A stretch of 64,000 nt of DNA from Telopea speciosissima (lineage: Eukaryota; Streptophyta; Magnoliopsida; Proteales; Proteaceae), in contig NC_057923.1 in NCBI RefSeq assembly GCF_018873765.1, positions 11,854,413 through 11,918,412 of the forward strand, written 5' to 3'. The notes beneath the pieces are model-generated. The model had not been told where the DNA came from. It did no database searches and saw nothing but the letters and a program-made list of their open reading frames with translations. Position numbers and translations under genes: made by a program. Positions 46,306 through 57,353 of the stretch are shown piece by piece. Position 1 is the stretch's first letter, and each line of letters opens with the position of its first letter.

Positions 46306-47602
46306 AATTGTCTATTATTGGTAGCCTTAATCTTTGGTACGCCAAAAGGCACAACACCCACCTACAACAATGAGAACCTCAAGTTTGGAGAACAACGTAC
46401 CAATGATGAGAGTTTGTGAAACTTTTACAAGAGACGGTTTTCCATGTAAGACTCCATAATGATCTAGTTCGATACATAGAACATATGAGTATGCATAAAT
46501 CTCATTCACAAGAAAATATACAGTGTAACAACCTTATGAATTGAAAGTCTAGTTTAGTCCCAAGTTGCAAATAGTTTAAAGGTCTAACTTTAAAGCACAA
46601 ACATCACACATGATGAAAATTATATTAATTAAACAATTAATATTGGGTTTGATAGGCCCACATATCCAACACATGCATCCTTTTTGTACTCCCAAATCTT
46701 TTAATACGCTACTATGTTATTTTGGAAGCTCTGTTGGTTGAAACTTGACATGTGAGGGACTTTGGGGCCTACCCTGACGGGCGATGCGCAAGTAATTGCA
46801 TTCAACTATCACATATAAAAACTATAGCATAAGGAACTTGATGAACACATGTATAACAAAAATCTTTTTAGGGTTTCATGGATACCTAGAACGAACAAGT
46901 GGCACACTCCTCCAAAGGAATGTAGTACGAGGTCGTGAACTCTGTTATGACAACACCTTCAATGCTCTAAACCCTAGCTTGAGGAAAAAGAAAATTTTTT
47001 TTCTCTTAAAAAATTCACTCTTAATTGTGATGCGCAAGTTAGGATTTGAGCCTAATCAATTCTTTTATAGAGAAAGCTTAGTTAGAGGATTCCAATCTAA
47101 CAGACATTTTTGTGCCAAATGGTATGATCATAAAAGGTGACCCTTTAAGTTATCAATAATTGCACCAAATGACATATCTACAAAAGGCGTAACTTAAAAA
47201 CCTCAGTGGTAGAAAAGTTTCATTACACTTAACCCTGCGCACTCACAACACTCACAATAGGCCTCGCATGCATGGAATAAAAACACTGCCATGAATCCTA
47301 ATTCATCATCCTTAAAACCGTGAGTATCAAGGTTATTAACCAGGTCAATTTATTTGAAACATCCTTTAAGTAATAATATTACATATAATATTACCCAAGA
47401 CTCGGATTCCAACCAATCAAAATCTGACAACTCACATACTTGGATGTTCACCCTAAATGGGGTGCAAAATCTTTATTGAGGTTACCCCTATTTGCATTTA
47501 TACCCTACACGTGAGTGTATGGTGTAAAGTCAGTCCTATCGGTAGACATCCACCATTGAAACACGGCGCATAAATATACACACAATAGAAAGTGACTCTC
47601 AA
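46306..47602. other. Intergenic stretch, no gene seen
   Basis: No recognisable exon, RNA gene or bounded repeat. Short ORFs here show no family features. Confidence 0.5.
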
Positions 47603-47610
47603 GTACGAAG

Positions 47611-49224
47611 CAAGGTTCTAAAACTCGAGTTTCGACAAGGTTTCGACCAGTCAGAAATCGAGTTCGTCTCGGTTTCGACCATATCTCTGTCGAAACCTCG
47701 GATTTTTTCCCATTGATGGGGAAACCAAGGTTTCGACCCCAAAACAAGGTTTTTTAGGTCTGATTTTTTGCAGGTTGCCTATTTTTCACATTGTGAACAT
47801 AATCCATGAATTATATTCACAAAAAAATCACTGAAAATGGTAATTGTGGTTATTAACCCAAGTTTACTAACGCATGTGCTAATACGATGCATTTTAGATT
47901 GATTTCATATCAATCTTATAATACAAAATCGGCATAGAATATATTCCAAGAATATAAAACAAACACAGCCTATATGTACATACAGTCATGTTGACTTGAT
48001 GTCTCCTTAGACTAAAAACTTGACAAATGAGGAAATGATGTCATACATAATATTAGAATCCCAACTGAATTCTTCTACATACCATTAGATCAAGGACACC
48101 CAAATTGAGAACCAATTTTCTGTTTTCAACCGTAAAAACCCTAAAACAAATGAAGAAATAATAACCAACACAACAAAATAGTTTCTTGTTCTATTTTCTG
48201 ATAAAATAACGATGTGCACTATGGTGTATATAAAACAATATGATGATACTCTTGAAATGGAAGGCGAGAGATACGTAGATATCATAAGCCACAAAAGTAT
48301 ATTAGTAGGGGTAACATGGTCAATTCACTATTGTTGGCTTATATCACCACATCTATGTAGAACCGTACCCTCAAGAAACTTTCTAGGTTTTATTAATGGG
48401 GCCAAAAAAAGAGAACGATAGAGAAGTCACAGGTTTGTCTTGAAAACACCACCCTCTTTGCTTTTCTCATAATGGGGTCAAAAAAAAGAACAAACAGGAG
48501 AGGAAGAGAGAGGTAATTAATTAAGTCACATGTCACCGAGCAGCTTATGAAGTCTGATGATGAGCTCTTCTTCTTCTTTGGAAACGTTGTCTCTGTTGAA
48601 ATCTAGTCTCAGGTAGTTCAACCATGAACCATCGCAGCCTGCAACTCTTCCCGCATCGCTTCAAACCTACAAAACCATGACAATAAGCTTCATATATATA
48701 TGTAGTGATGAAGAATAAAGAGGTGCAATAGAACAAAACAGAACAGAACAGGGAATAGAGAAATTAAAGCTGTGTTTTTGAGGGAGATCTCTCAATTTCC
48801 CTTCTCCATGAGTGTTAATGTAGGTAGTAAGTATCCGATCCTCGCGAGCCATGCTCCAAAACATAGGAATGAAGAAGAAGATGCAAAAATACAGAATAGG
48901 AGAAGAAGATAGGAAAAGAAGATGAGGCTGTCGTTAGTTTGAATGGGAAAAAGAAAGATAACAAAGTGTAATACGGTTCTGCAGTCTAAAGTAAAGATGC
49001 TTGGTCTATGTATTGCTAAAACCAAGGAAAAAGCATATCAATTGGCCCTGATTTCGACTATTTTGACTGTTTTAATCAGGTTTCGAACGAAACCTAGTCG
49101 AAACGATCGAAGTCAGATCGAATTATGAGATTTTTAAAAATTCCACTCCAACTTGTTTCGAAGCCTATCGAAACTGAGACAACTCGACGGTTTTGACATG
49201 TTTCAATCGAGTTTTCGATCCATG
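47611..49224. mobile_element. hAT-like element carrying a MYB gene fragment, 1,614 bp
   Basis: The left end CAAGGTTCTAAAACTCGAG and right end, inverted, CATGGATCGAAAACTCGA are inverted repeats. The outer 150 bases on each side are packed with GTTTCGA/TCGAAAC. The 8-bp flanks GTACGAAG (47603-47610) and ATACGAAA (49225-49232) match at 6/8, both differences G-to-A. The termini resemble the CATGG group of small elements. The interior holds a broken R2R3-MYB fragment and a degenerate Tourist-like piece (about 47880-47965). No transposase frame was seen. Confidence 0.7.
48540..48866 (-). pseudogene. R2R3-MYB fragment captured in a transposon
   Basis: On the minus strand, 48864 down to about 48772 encodes AREDRILTTYINTHGEGKL followed by RDLPQKH, the R2 repeat of an R2R3-MYB. 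An intron-like gap follows, ending TTTTGTAG. From about 48672 the sequence encodes [13 protein letters not shown]. After a short frameshifting insertion it encodes LNYLRLDF and [18 protein letters not shown], then a stop. The break between ..LPQKH and GLKRCGKSC falls exactly where plant R2R3-MYB genes have their first intron, so a genomic copy (not an mRNA) was captured. Upstream, GAW lies in another frame. The DNA-binding region is therefore incomplete and not functional as a MYB. Confidence 0.85.
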
Positions 49225-49909
49225 ATACGAAAAAAAAAAACTACTAAAAATTCTCATAGTAAAAACAATAGATAGTGTACCATTCGAAAGATTCAACGGA
49301 TCACTGCTCAACACATTAAAATATCCACATTTATATTTTCCTACCAATGACCATAATGAAAATATGCAATGTGGCAACCCTAAAACATAGTGTCCAATTC
49401 CATCAATAGTTTTGAACCATAAGGGTAAAAGTTGACTATGCACATAAATGGAATCACAATAAGCATATGAAATAAAATGTAATAATTAATTTAATTACAT
49501 TAAATAGGGTTTGATAGACGCACATCAAATATCAATAATTCCAAAATTCTTATAAAATTACAAGGTTTGGGCCCATCTAAGTTACCACATAGTAGAAATT
49601 CAAGCTGTCTGGAAAATTCTTCGCCATTAAGGAATCACAAAATTATAAATTTCTTTGGATATAAATGTCAACTGATTGGTTATTGAACGATTTCTACTAA
49701 AAATAGAATAATTATCGAAATAAAAGGATTCAAAACTTCATGGATCCATACATAACTAATTATTGAGACATTTTATTTTGGACCTAGTTTTTATGCACGG
49801 TCATGTATGTATATGATTGTGCACGTCTTAGGGGCAGAAGTGTGGTCATACATCTCCTTCTCTCCCTCATCCAATGGTTGAAGGCACGATTGAATATGTA
49901 CATGGTTGA

Positions 49910-50093
49910 GCATAAAACTTTTGACTTTTTATTTTTTACTCTTTTGATTGCTCACTTTGGTTATATTCATATACGATCGTGCATAAAACTTTTTGCCTTT
50001 GTTTTTCACTCTTTTGATTGCTCATTTTGGTTGCATAAAATTTTTCGTCTTTTTTATTTTACTCTTTTGATTGCTCACTTTGGTAGCTTACAG
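49910..50093. repeat. Short tandem repeat, about three copies
   Basis: TACTCTTTTGATTGCTCACT, or a close variant, recurs three times with spacing of about 60-80 bases. Each copy is followed by TTTGGTT-like sequence. No coding potential. Confidence 0.7.
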
Positions 50094-50438
50094 AATCCAA
50101 GCCAAACGGTCCACATAGTTATAATCAGGCATGCATTTGTAATTGGTTAGATTTTCTGTCCATTATATGTACGGGGTAGGATCATAATTGTGGGGATTAG
50201 GGTTTTTTGGGTTCCCTATATATTGTCTCTATGAGAAAAACCTAAACACAACCAGAAGGGAGATCACTTTGTTAGATGGAGAGTAGTGTACAGAATTTTT
50301 CAGATTTAGTGAAAAATCTTTGGTTCTATCAGGTGGATATAAGCATCATGCTGAGCCACGTTAAATTCCTTGTGTTGTATGATTGTTTGCTTAGTTTTTC
50401 CTTGTGGTTGCATATTCGTCCCTAACAAGATTGTTGGG

Positions 50439-51760
50439 TAGGGGTGTCAAAAAAGCCCGCTCGGCCCGAACCCGCCCTGAGCCCGGCCCTGAGCCCGGCC
50501 CTAACCCGACCCTGATTTTTCAGCCCGAAGGGCGGGTTAGGGTTTAGAAATAACTTGACCCTGACAGGGTCGGGTCGGGATCGGGTTTAGGCCTCGGGTT
50601 GAGCCCGGCCCGGCCCTACCCGACCCTGTATTGTTTTATAAGCATATATATAATATATATATAGATATATACTTTTATATATACAATATTTAATTATATT
50701 ATATATAATAAAAAACACTCAAAAGCGTCAAAACTGAAAACCCTAAAAGCAATTCTTTTAATTCATCCCCATCTCTCCTCTTTCCCTTTCGAAGAAACCC
50801 CATCTCTTTTCCAGCGGACTGCAATGTCACTCTTGAAGACTTTGGATTAGCCTCAATCGTTTTCGTTTGGACTTTGGAGTTTGGAGAAGGCTGACGAGCA
50901 GAATTGCAAGGCGAGTTTGGACCAACCAGGTATGTGCGATTGTTCTTCTTCTTCCATAGCTCTCTCTTGGTTCTGTCTCTCGCTCTCTTCTCTTTGCTAT
51001 TTCTCTTTTTTATTTGTGTTCCTTTTCACTGGCTCGAACCCTAGAAGGGGTTAATCAAAGTTTCAGAGGGAAAAAAGGGGTGGTGGGCATTTTCGTTGGA
51101 ATCGACAGTGGTTTTTTTTTTTTTTTTTTAAAGTCAAATGGATGGGGTGATTTTCAGTGAAAATTGAAGAGGTTATCTGGTTTGGGGTAAGGAATTGGAT
51201 GGGAATGACTTTCTTAGTGAACATGAATGGAGTGTTGATTTCGATCTGGTTTGCGGACTTGCGTACATGGTATGGAGTATGCATTTGGAGCCCATGAGTA
51301 CCCAACAAGTGGAGTGTTTGAGGTGGCCGCCACTAATCCCAATCGTCTCCATCTTCATCTTCTCCTTATTCTTCATTCTGGTTTCACGGTGAGCAATTTT
51401 ATGAGTTTTTGTTGTGTGGATTTGTTTGTTTTTTTTGTTTAGATGAAACTGTTGTGTGAATTTGATAGTTATCGGTTTAATTATAAGTTTAATTAGCGTT
51501 TTATTTTGCTGTCTTTTGATTCATTTGCTAGAATATTTCATTTGATTGAATAATTTTTATGCTTTAGTAGAAGATTAAAGTCAGGGACAGGGTCAATCAG
51601 GGTCAATCAGGGCCAACCCGACCCTGGCAGGGTCGGGTCAGGGTTGAGGGTTTCTTGGCCCTGCCAGGGTTGGGTCAGGGTCAGGGTTTAGGTTAAGGCC
51701 TCTAGGGTCAGGGTCAGGGTTTAGGCAGGCCCGGCCCAACCCGACCCATTGACACCCCTA
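50439..51760. mobile_element. hAT-like element with GGGTCAGG iterons, 1,322 bp
   Basis: The ends are TAGGGGTGTCAAAAAAGCCC and, inverted, TAGGGGTGTCAATGGG. A perfect 8-bp duplication TTGTTGGG lies at 50431-50438 and 51761-51768. The left subterminal zone repeats GCCCGGCCCTGA-type units and the right zone repeats GGGTCAGGGT. The core (50760-51550) has leader-like pyrimidine tracts and a donor-like CCAG|GTATGTG (about 50930). It may be the remnant 5' end of a parent transposase gene or a captured host fragment. No protein was recognised. Confidence 0.9.
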
Positions 51761-51761
51761 T

Positions 51762-51920
51762 TGTTGGGTATTCATGCGTAAAGCAAAAAAAAATAGTTTC
51801 ACATCAGATATAAAAATATGTCTAACATGAGGGGTTTATAAGGGCATGGGTACCCTTTCCATAACGACTAACTTTTAAAAATGAATTCTACCCTATAAAA
51901 TCCCCACAAGTGGTATCAGA
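51762..51920 (+). mobile_element. LTR-retrotransposon remnant with primer-binding site
   Basis: TGTTGGGTATTC just after the hAT border looks like an LTR start. The sequence ends CCCCACA, followed by AGTGGTATCAGA (51909-51920), which matches the initiator-Met tRNA primer-binding site of Copia-type elements. An LTR of only about 150 bp would be unusually short. The internal region decays after 51960. The hAT element 50439-51760 sits at its edge. Confidence 0.5.
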
Positions 51921-52163
51921 TTCGGGACGTAGAAATTTTCGTTTGGCCAAAGATTCTCTGGTTTAATCTTAGGTTTCACGCCAGCACCCGCGTGGAGGGC
52001 ACACCGCCCCTTCATTCTTTTCTTAAAAATTTCACATGTTTCCATTTTTTAGTCCAGTGACCCATTTAACTCAGTCTCTATTCTTTGTTCATTGCCTTAA
52101 TTCTACAAGAAAATCTTCGTCATATCCCTTCATCTATCATATTTTGTTTGTCTGATGAGGATG

Positions 52164-53650
52164 TGTAAGTACCGTGGTCCTCAGGATGAGGGTTCCTCAG
52201 TCTTTTGGCGACAATGATTGGCTTCGATGAATAACGGCGTATCGTTCTGATATATCATCATGGGGATTGGGATCATGCTTTATAAGGGAATGGAGTCGCC
52301 ACCTAGGATTAGGGCCTAGGACCTAATGGGTGTAGTCCCATCCGGGGTTAGCGAAAAAGGCTACGTGATTCCATATGGTTTGGTCAGAGATTCAGGGTAA
52401 GTAGTTAGGTTACGAGGGTGGGAAGGTGTTAGGCACCCACCTCGCCCGGATAAACCGATCTTTCTACTCAATGCTGATTTTTGAATATTCTCCCTTAATA
52501 ATATATCTTATACTAACATGTAAGGCTAAGTTATGATGCACTAATCATGACAAAGAAAGAAAAATCATTTACTATGTACACTAAAACGAGTTACTTTAGT
52601 TGTCTACATTATGCCAAAAATAATGAGAGAAAAAGAGGCAGATACCTGTCTAGAAATGCAAGAAATAAATGAAAGCGCACCGAGGGTAAAATATGTGATG
52701 TCCCACAGCTCAGGTGGAGACGGACGATCGACTTGTCTCTCTCTTGTCGGACAGAATGAGGCTATACGAGATGAGTTTTATCACTCAGACTTCGGGCAGA
52801 GTAACGACTATATAAGAGATTTTCGTTCTCTGTATACAAACAGAATAACGGCTGTGAAGAGGGTTTTTTCGTTATCTGTATACTGACGGGATAACAATAT
52901 CTAAGAGCAGAATCGCTCTATGTTTGGATGGATAACCGAAGGATCTACCCACGTCGAAGAACTCCACTCACTCACATACTCATAAGAGAAAGACGGAGAA
53001 AAAGAGGGTGAAAAAGGGGCAAAACAAGCCCTGGAGGGTCTCCTTACCAGAGAAAAGCTTCAAAAATGAGGGAGGGAGACCCTCCTATTTATAGGGAGGG
53101 GTCCCCTCTCTCTCCTGGCCAGATAAGTCATCCACAGCGCCGTGGAGATGTCCACAGTGCTGTGGGGGACTTTTCCACGGTGCCGTGGGTGACGTCAGCA
53201 AGCTGATGTCATACCCCCTCGTGGCGCCGTGGAAATCCGATACACATCCCCAAGGTGCCGTGGGAAGGAGTCTACGGTGCCGTGAAAGGAGCCCACGACG
53301 CCGTGGGGGCGCAGTACCATTTTTTCTTATTTTTTGGGTTTTTGGCTCCCTTTTGACTCTTCAAAAAATTTTCTGTCCGGGGGTTCCGCCCCTCTACACT
53401 CTCCGCAGGGGGGCTGTCTGCCCCTCCAAACCCCTACGGCCCGCTAACCAGCTAGCGGGACAACCGTGGTGGGGGAGGGTGAGCAGTACCTCCTTTAGCA
53501 TTTGGTAAAAGGGTCTTATAAGTCATTTTAGCGATGTTAAGGTGATTTGGTTTAGATGTAGGGACAAGAGTCTTTCTTAAGAGAGATACCGATGTCTGTC
53601 CGTGTCCTGTTGTCATCATCGCCGGGGGGTAACAAAATTCAGTGTCTACA
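52164..53650 (-). mobile_element. Solo LTR, Tat/Ogre-like Gypsy, 1,487 bp
   Basis: Read on the minus strand it starts TGTAGACACTGAATTTTG and ends GGTACTTACA. A perfect 5-bp duplication GGATG lies at 52159-52163 and 53651-53655. The start sequence is, from memory, that of Tat/Ogre-type Gypsy LTRs. A minus-strand TATA box (CTATAAATA) lies at about 53086-53094. Between 53130 and 53310 are several imperfect copies of CCACGGTGCCGTGG. No internal retrotransposon sequence remains. The interval 53656-53868 is unassigned. Confidence 0.85.
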
Positions 53651-53876
53651 GGATGTTCAATGGGAGAAGCCTTATCGTATTGTATAAGTCACCCCCGACA
53701 CTGTTTTGAGTAGTTTTTTAATACACGAATTTAATTTTGGTAATTTGATTAACATAAAGATTGGATTGGTAAATTTGCAAACTCCAGTCCATTTTTGAGT
53801 AATCCAATTTTCCCAAAGAAAAATCCACTGCTCAAAAGAAAGCAATATTATCCAAACTCACACACATGGTTTTCTA

Positions 53877-54263
53877 TAGGGGTGTGAATCGGTCGGTTTG
53901 GGTCAAATTTGGTTCAGTTTGAGTGGTTTCGGTGTGGAATGGTAAAACCAAAACCAAATCAATAAGGAAAGTTCGTTTCTGGTTTACATCGGTTTGTTAT
54001 TGAGTAGGTTTTCGTTTCAGTTTCGGCCCAGTTTGGGTTTAGTTTACCATACACATTTGTATAAAACTATAAGAAAAATATGATTTTTAATGGTTTCGAG
54101 TTTTTATCGGTTTGGTTTTGATTTTATTTTGGTTTGATTTTGGGATCGTAATCCCCAAACCGAAACAGCCCAATGAGACTTCAGTTTGGTTCGGACAGGG
54201 TTATTTCGATTTGGCTAGAGCCAATTTACCCGGTTCAGTCCCAAGTAACTTTGACAACCCTAC
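53877..54263. mobile_element. hAT-like element, TAGGGGTGTGAA group, about 386 bp
   Basis: The left end is TAGGGGTGTGAATCGG and the right end, inverted, TAGGGTTGTCAAAG. The flanks GTTTTCTA (53869-53876) and TTTTTCTA (54264-54271) match at 7/8 if one base is allowed at the right border. The body is rich in GGTTTxGGTT/TTTCGG motifs. Confidence 0.65.
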
Positions 54264-54271
54264 TTTTTCTA

Positions 54272-56057
54272 GATTTCTCTATTCTAGCTGTATTAATTAT
54301 TGTATGGGCCATTCTACTCAAAAAAAAAAAAAAAAAAAAAACAACAATTAATGTATGGGCCATAGAAAGTACATATTCAAAAGACTAAGATTTATATCCA
54401 TTATTTTTGACGAATCTCTCCTTTGGTCTTCCACCTCAACCACTTTTAAGAATTAAGAAATATTAACCAAAAAAAACAAAAATAAGAAATGCCATCACAT
54501 GTCACATGTTGTCACTCGATGCTATATCGGTCATTTCATTTTCCTTACCTCAAACAAATAATTAAGAGAAATACAATGCTACCGCATAGCTCCTGTGTCT
54601 AGATAGAGGAGTGGAAATTTACGAGTTTGGTTCCTCATATGAGAGTCAAATCATATTTTAACTTTGTTTCTATAAAACCCTTCCTTCTCTTGTAAATGAC
54701 AAAAATAGGATAGATGGTTGAATCTCACATGTATGTTCATATGTTGATATGTACCGAGACCTGGGTGCACTCTTATCTAATAGTCACGCAAATAATTTTT
54801 TATAAGCTCACTTGCCTAAACATGAAAATAAACAAAATTACTATCTTAAACCCATGAAATAAAAAATATCATCTTACCCCTTACGTGATCTCATTAGACC
54901 CCACACTGGTGCATAAGTCATGCGACGAGACAGCTTAATCCTCATCTGCCGCTTATGTGTGGTCGGCCGATAGGATAAGGATATTAGAACATCCAGAGCG
55001 TCAGCCGTCAAGCGTCAGCCATCAAGCGTCAGCCGTCAGCCGTCAGCAAATAATTCTTCAAACCCTCCCCCAAACCCGCACCATATTCTGGTAGTGGCCA
55101 TGAAATGAATTGATCTAAATTAGCGAACACGTGAAAATAGAAATATTGGTAAAAAAAAGAAAAGGAGAAGTTTGCCTACACGGCATCTCTAGACTAACAA
55201 GAATATCCGTCACAAGTCCCAACACAAATTTGATTCGATAGGGTTCAAATAATCTGAATAGATAGACCCTCAATATCGTAGGTTAATTGACTTTTAGGAC
55301 CTTGGAATGACGGATATAAATCTTCAATGTCCTTATTTCTTATTCATATGTTAAGTTTTAGACAAAATATAATAAATCAAGAGGAAAAATTACAGATTTG
55401 AAATTTAAATGTTAATTTCGCAAGAATGAATGGATGTTTATAGAAGTATATGTGATTATTGAATCCGAATATGAAATTTAATATGAGATCAATCTACATC
55501 ATTTCTTAAAAATCCAAGTGGGTGAAATTGTCACATCCCTTTTTATGTGTATCAAATTATTGTAATATACTAATGGGAGAATGTTCTCTGTGCCGCAGTG
55601 TAGCCTACGCCCAGGCACATGGGCAGGCTGCACTGCGACACAAGGAATAGTGCCCCAAAATACTAAAAATACTCTTAAGACTCTTTTTTTTTGGGGGTAA
55701 AGAATACTCTTTAGACTTGTTGATCTAGAAAAAAGTATACCTAGAAATATGTTTGGCTTCACTTAACTACCATTCAATCACGGACTTAGTATCATCTTTG
55801 AGAGATGAAAGGTCTCGAATATCCCATTCTTTTTGTCACTCTCTATGGTAAAAGTAATCCTGTGATATTTCAAAGTCTAATATAAATAAGGAAAAAAGAA
55901 CATTACTTAGTCGCATGGAGTCTACGCCGGACATATGAGCATGTGTCTGCCCTCCATAAAATAAAAAATCTCATCCATGTATATGCCTTTGTGCTGGTGC
56001 AAGGACTACGTGACCAGACAGAGCAATCTCTTGCCTAATAATAAATACCTTATTGTA
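54272..56057. other. Intergenic DNA with small foldbacks
   Basis: This contains an A-run (about 54321-54340), a GCGTCAGCC microsatellite (about 54999-55046) and a small foldback at about 55574-55657 (GTGCCGCAGTG against CACTGCGACAC). A second foldback-like patch with GTCGCATGGAGTC lies near 55905-56040. No gene was recognised. Confidence 0.45.
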
Positions 56058-56257
56058 CATGGTTTTAGGCTATGATATTAGTCTCAACCGATATCACTTC
56101 AAATCCAACAGTTTTACCCTTGATTTTCAATAAAATTTGACTTTAATTACTTTTTTGCCCTTAGTCTGTCCAATGGATCAGTATCTATATCGACCTTTAT
56201 TGATATTGATACGAATCAACCAATTCAGTTGATTCGATACTGATTCCTAAGACCATG
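56058..56257. mobile_element. hAT-like element, CATGG group, 200 bp (degenerate)
   Basis: The ends CATGGTTTTAGG and, inverted, CATGGTCTTAGG are good inverted repeats. The subterminal zones have GATATxxG and GATACTGAT motifs, and the core has the group's T-run. The 8-bp flanks do not match well, so this copy is older or rearranged. Confidence 0.6.
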
Positions 56258-56331
56258 CACATGCATCTGCATGTATGTCTATGCTTGCTTATGGTACTTC
56301 TACCCCTACTTCATTCTCCCATAATTCTTGG

Positions 56332-56849
56332 TAGGGATGTAAGCAAATCGTATTCGGCTTGGCTTTATTACTATCCAAATTCATTTACCGAATGACATAT
56401 CCGTATCTGATCCGATATCTGACAAAATTTTATAAACTAATATCATAATCAAATTCTGGAGTTTATCGAATATCTGGATATTATCAAAACCGATAAACTA
56501 TCCGATTACTAAACGAAAATCTGACCTATATTGATTATAGATTTTCGACTCCAATTATCGATTATTGACTCCGATTATCAAAATATCTTTAGAAAAGTGT
56601 TTATAAATAAGGGTAATATTGTAATATATCATATGTTTTTATAGAAATATTAAACTAATCGCATTTTACATTCGAATAGTAAATTATCTGGATATAATCC
56701 AATTTGAAATGAAACTATCTGAATCCAAATCTGATTATCTTTGAGATGGAGTCAGATATTTTTCTTTAACTAAAATTTTAGTAACAAAAACCTTTAAATG
56801 GATTCATCATGATCGAACACGAATTTTCAACTATCCATTTACATTCTTA
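56332..56849. mobile_element. hAT-like element, TAGGGATGTAAG group, 518 bp
   Basis: The ends are TAGGGATGTAAGC and, inverted, TAAGAATGTAAATGG. The inside is rich in ATCTGATTATC/CCGATTA-type motifs. The duplication is not recognisable. The assignment rests on similarity of termini and layout to 3629-4238. Confidence 0.55.
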
Positions 56850-56860
56850 AACGAATCCAG

Positions 56861-57106
56861 ATCCTCTGCCGTAGTGCAGATGTGGGGTGCACATATTGGC
56901 TTCTCCTGTGATGTGCACCCCACATCTTGAGATTGAGCTCCTTTTATCCCGCGCACATCGTCCAATTGAGGAGACTTCGATCCACATGCCACTACACCAA
57001 GATGCGTGCGGTGGTGTGGATCGAAGCCCCCAACCGCACGATGTGCGTTGGACACCGTCCGGCGCACAAGTGCGCGAGCCAGATGCCCCCCGCACTAGAG
57101 GATTCT
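56861..57106. repeat. Foldback MITE related to 6899-7050
   Basis: The ends ATCCTCTGCCGTAGTGC and, inverted, ATCCTCTAGTGCGGGG form an inverted pair. Inside are two further hairpins (ATGTGGGGTGCACAT against GATGTGCACCCCACAT, and TTCGATCCACATGCC with its partner). It lies about 0.25 kb upstream of the nucleoredoxin start codon, close to the promoter. Confidence 0.6.
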
Positions 57107-57264
57107 TATTTAATTTTAACACGTTAAATCTGTTTTTTTCTGGGGAGGCCCGGGAGGGGGAGAGGGTTGGAGGAAAATATTACTTTTGACTAGACTACAA
57201 ATAGTTTCTTCGCGACGAAGGAAAAATTAGAAAATTTTGGATTGACTGATTAATAGATGGATCC

Positions 57265-57272
57265 TATAAATA
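57265..57272 (+). promoter_or_regulatory. TATA box of the nucleoredoxin gene
   Basis: TATAAATA lies 89 bases before the start codon at 57354. Transcription would start near 57297. Inferred from position and sequence. Confidence 0.55.
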
Positions 57273-57353
57273 AAAGCAAAAGCAATTCTTGGGAATCACT
57301 GAAGAAGTGAAGAGTGAAGAGTGAAGAAGGGTTGTATTTGAGTCGAGTCTGGA

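Noticed and set aside
49910-50093. CRISPR-like spaced repeats
   Set aside because: Only three imperfect copies of AT-rich sequence in a plant genome; not a CRISPR array.
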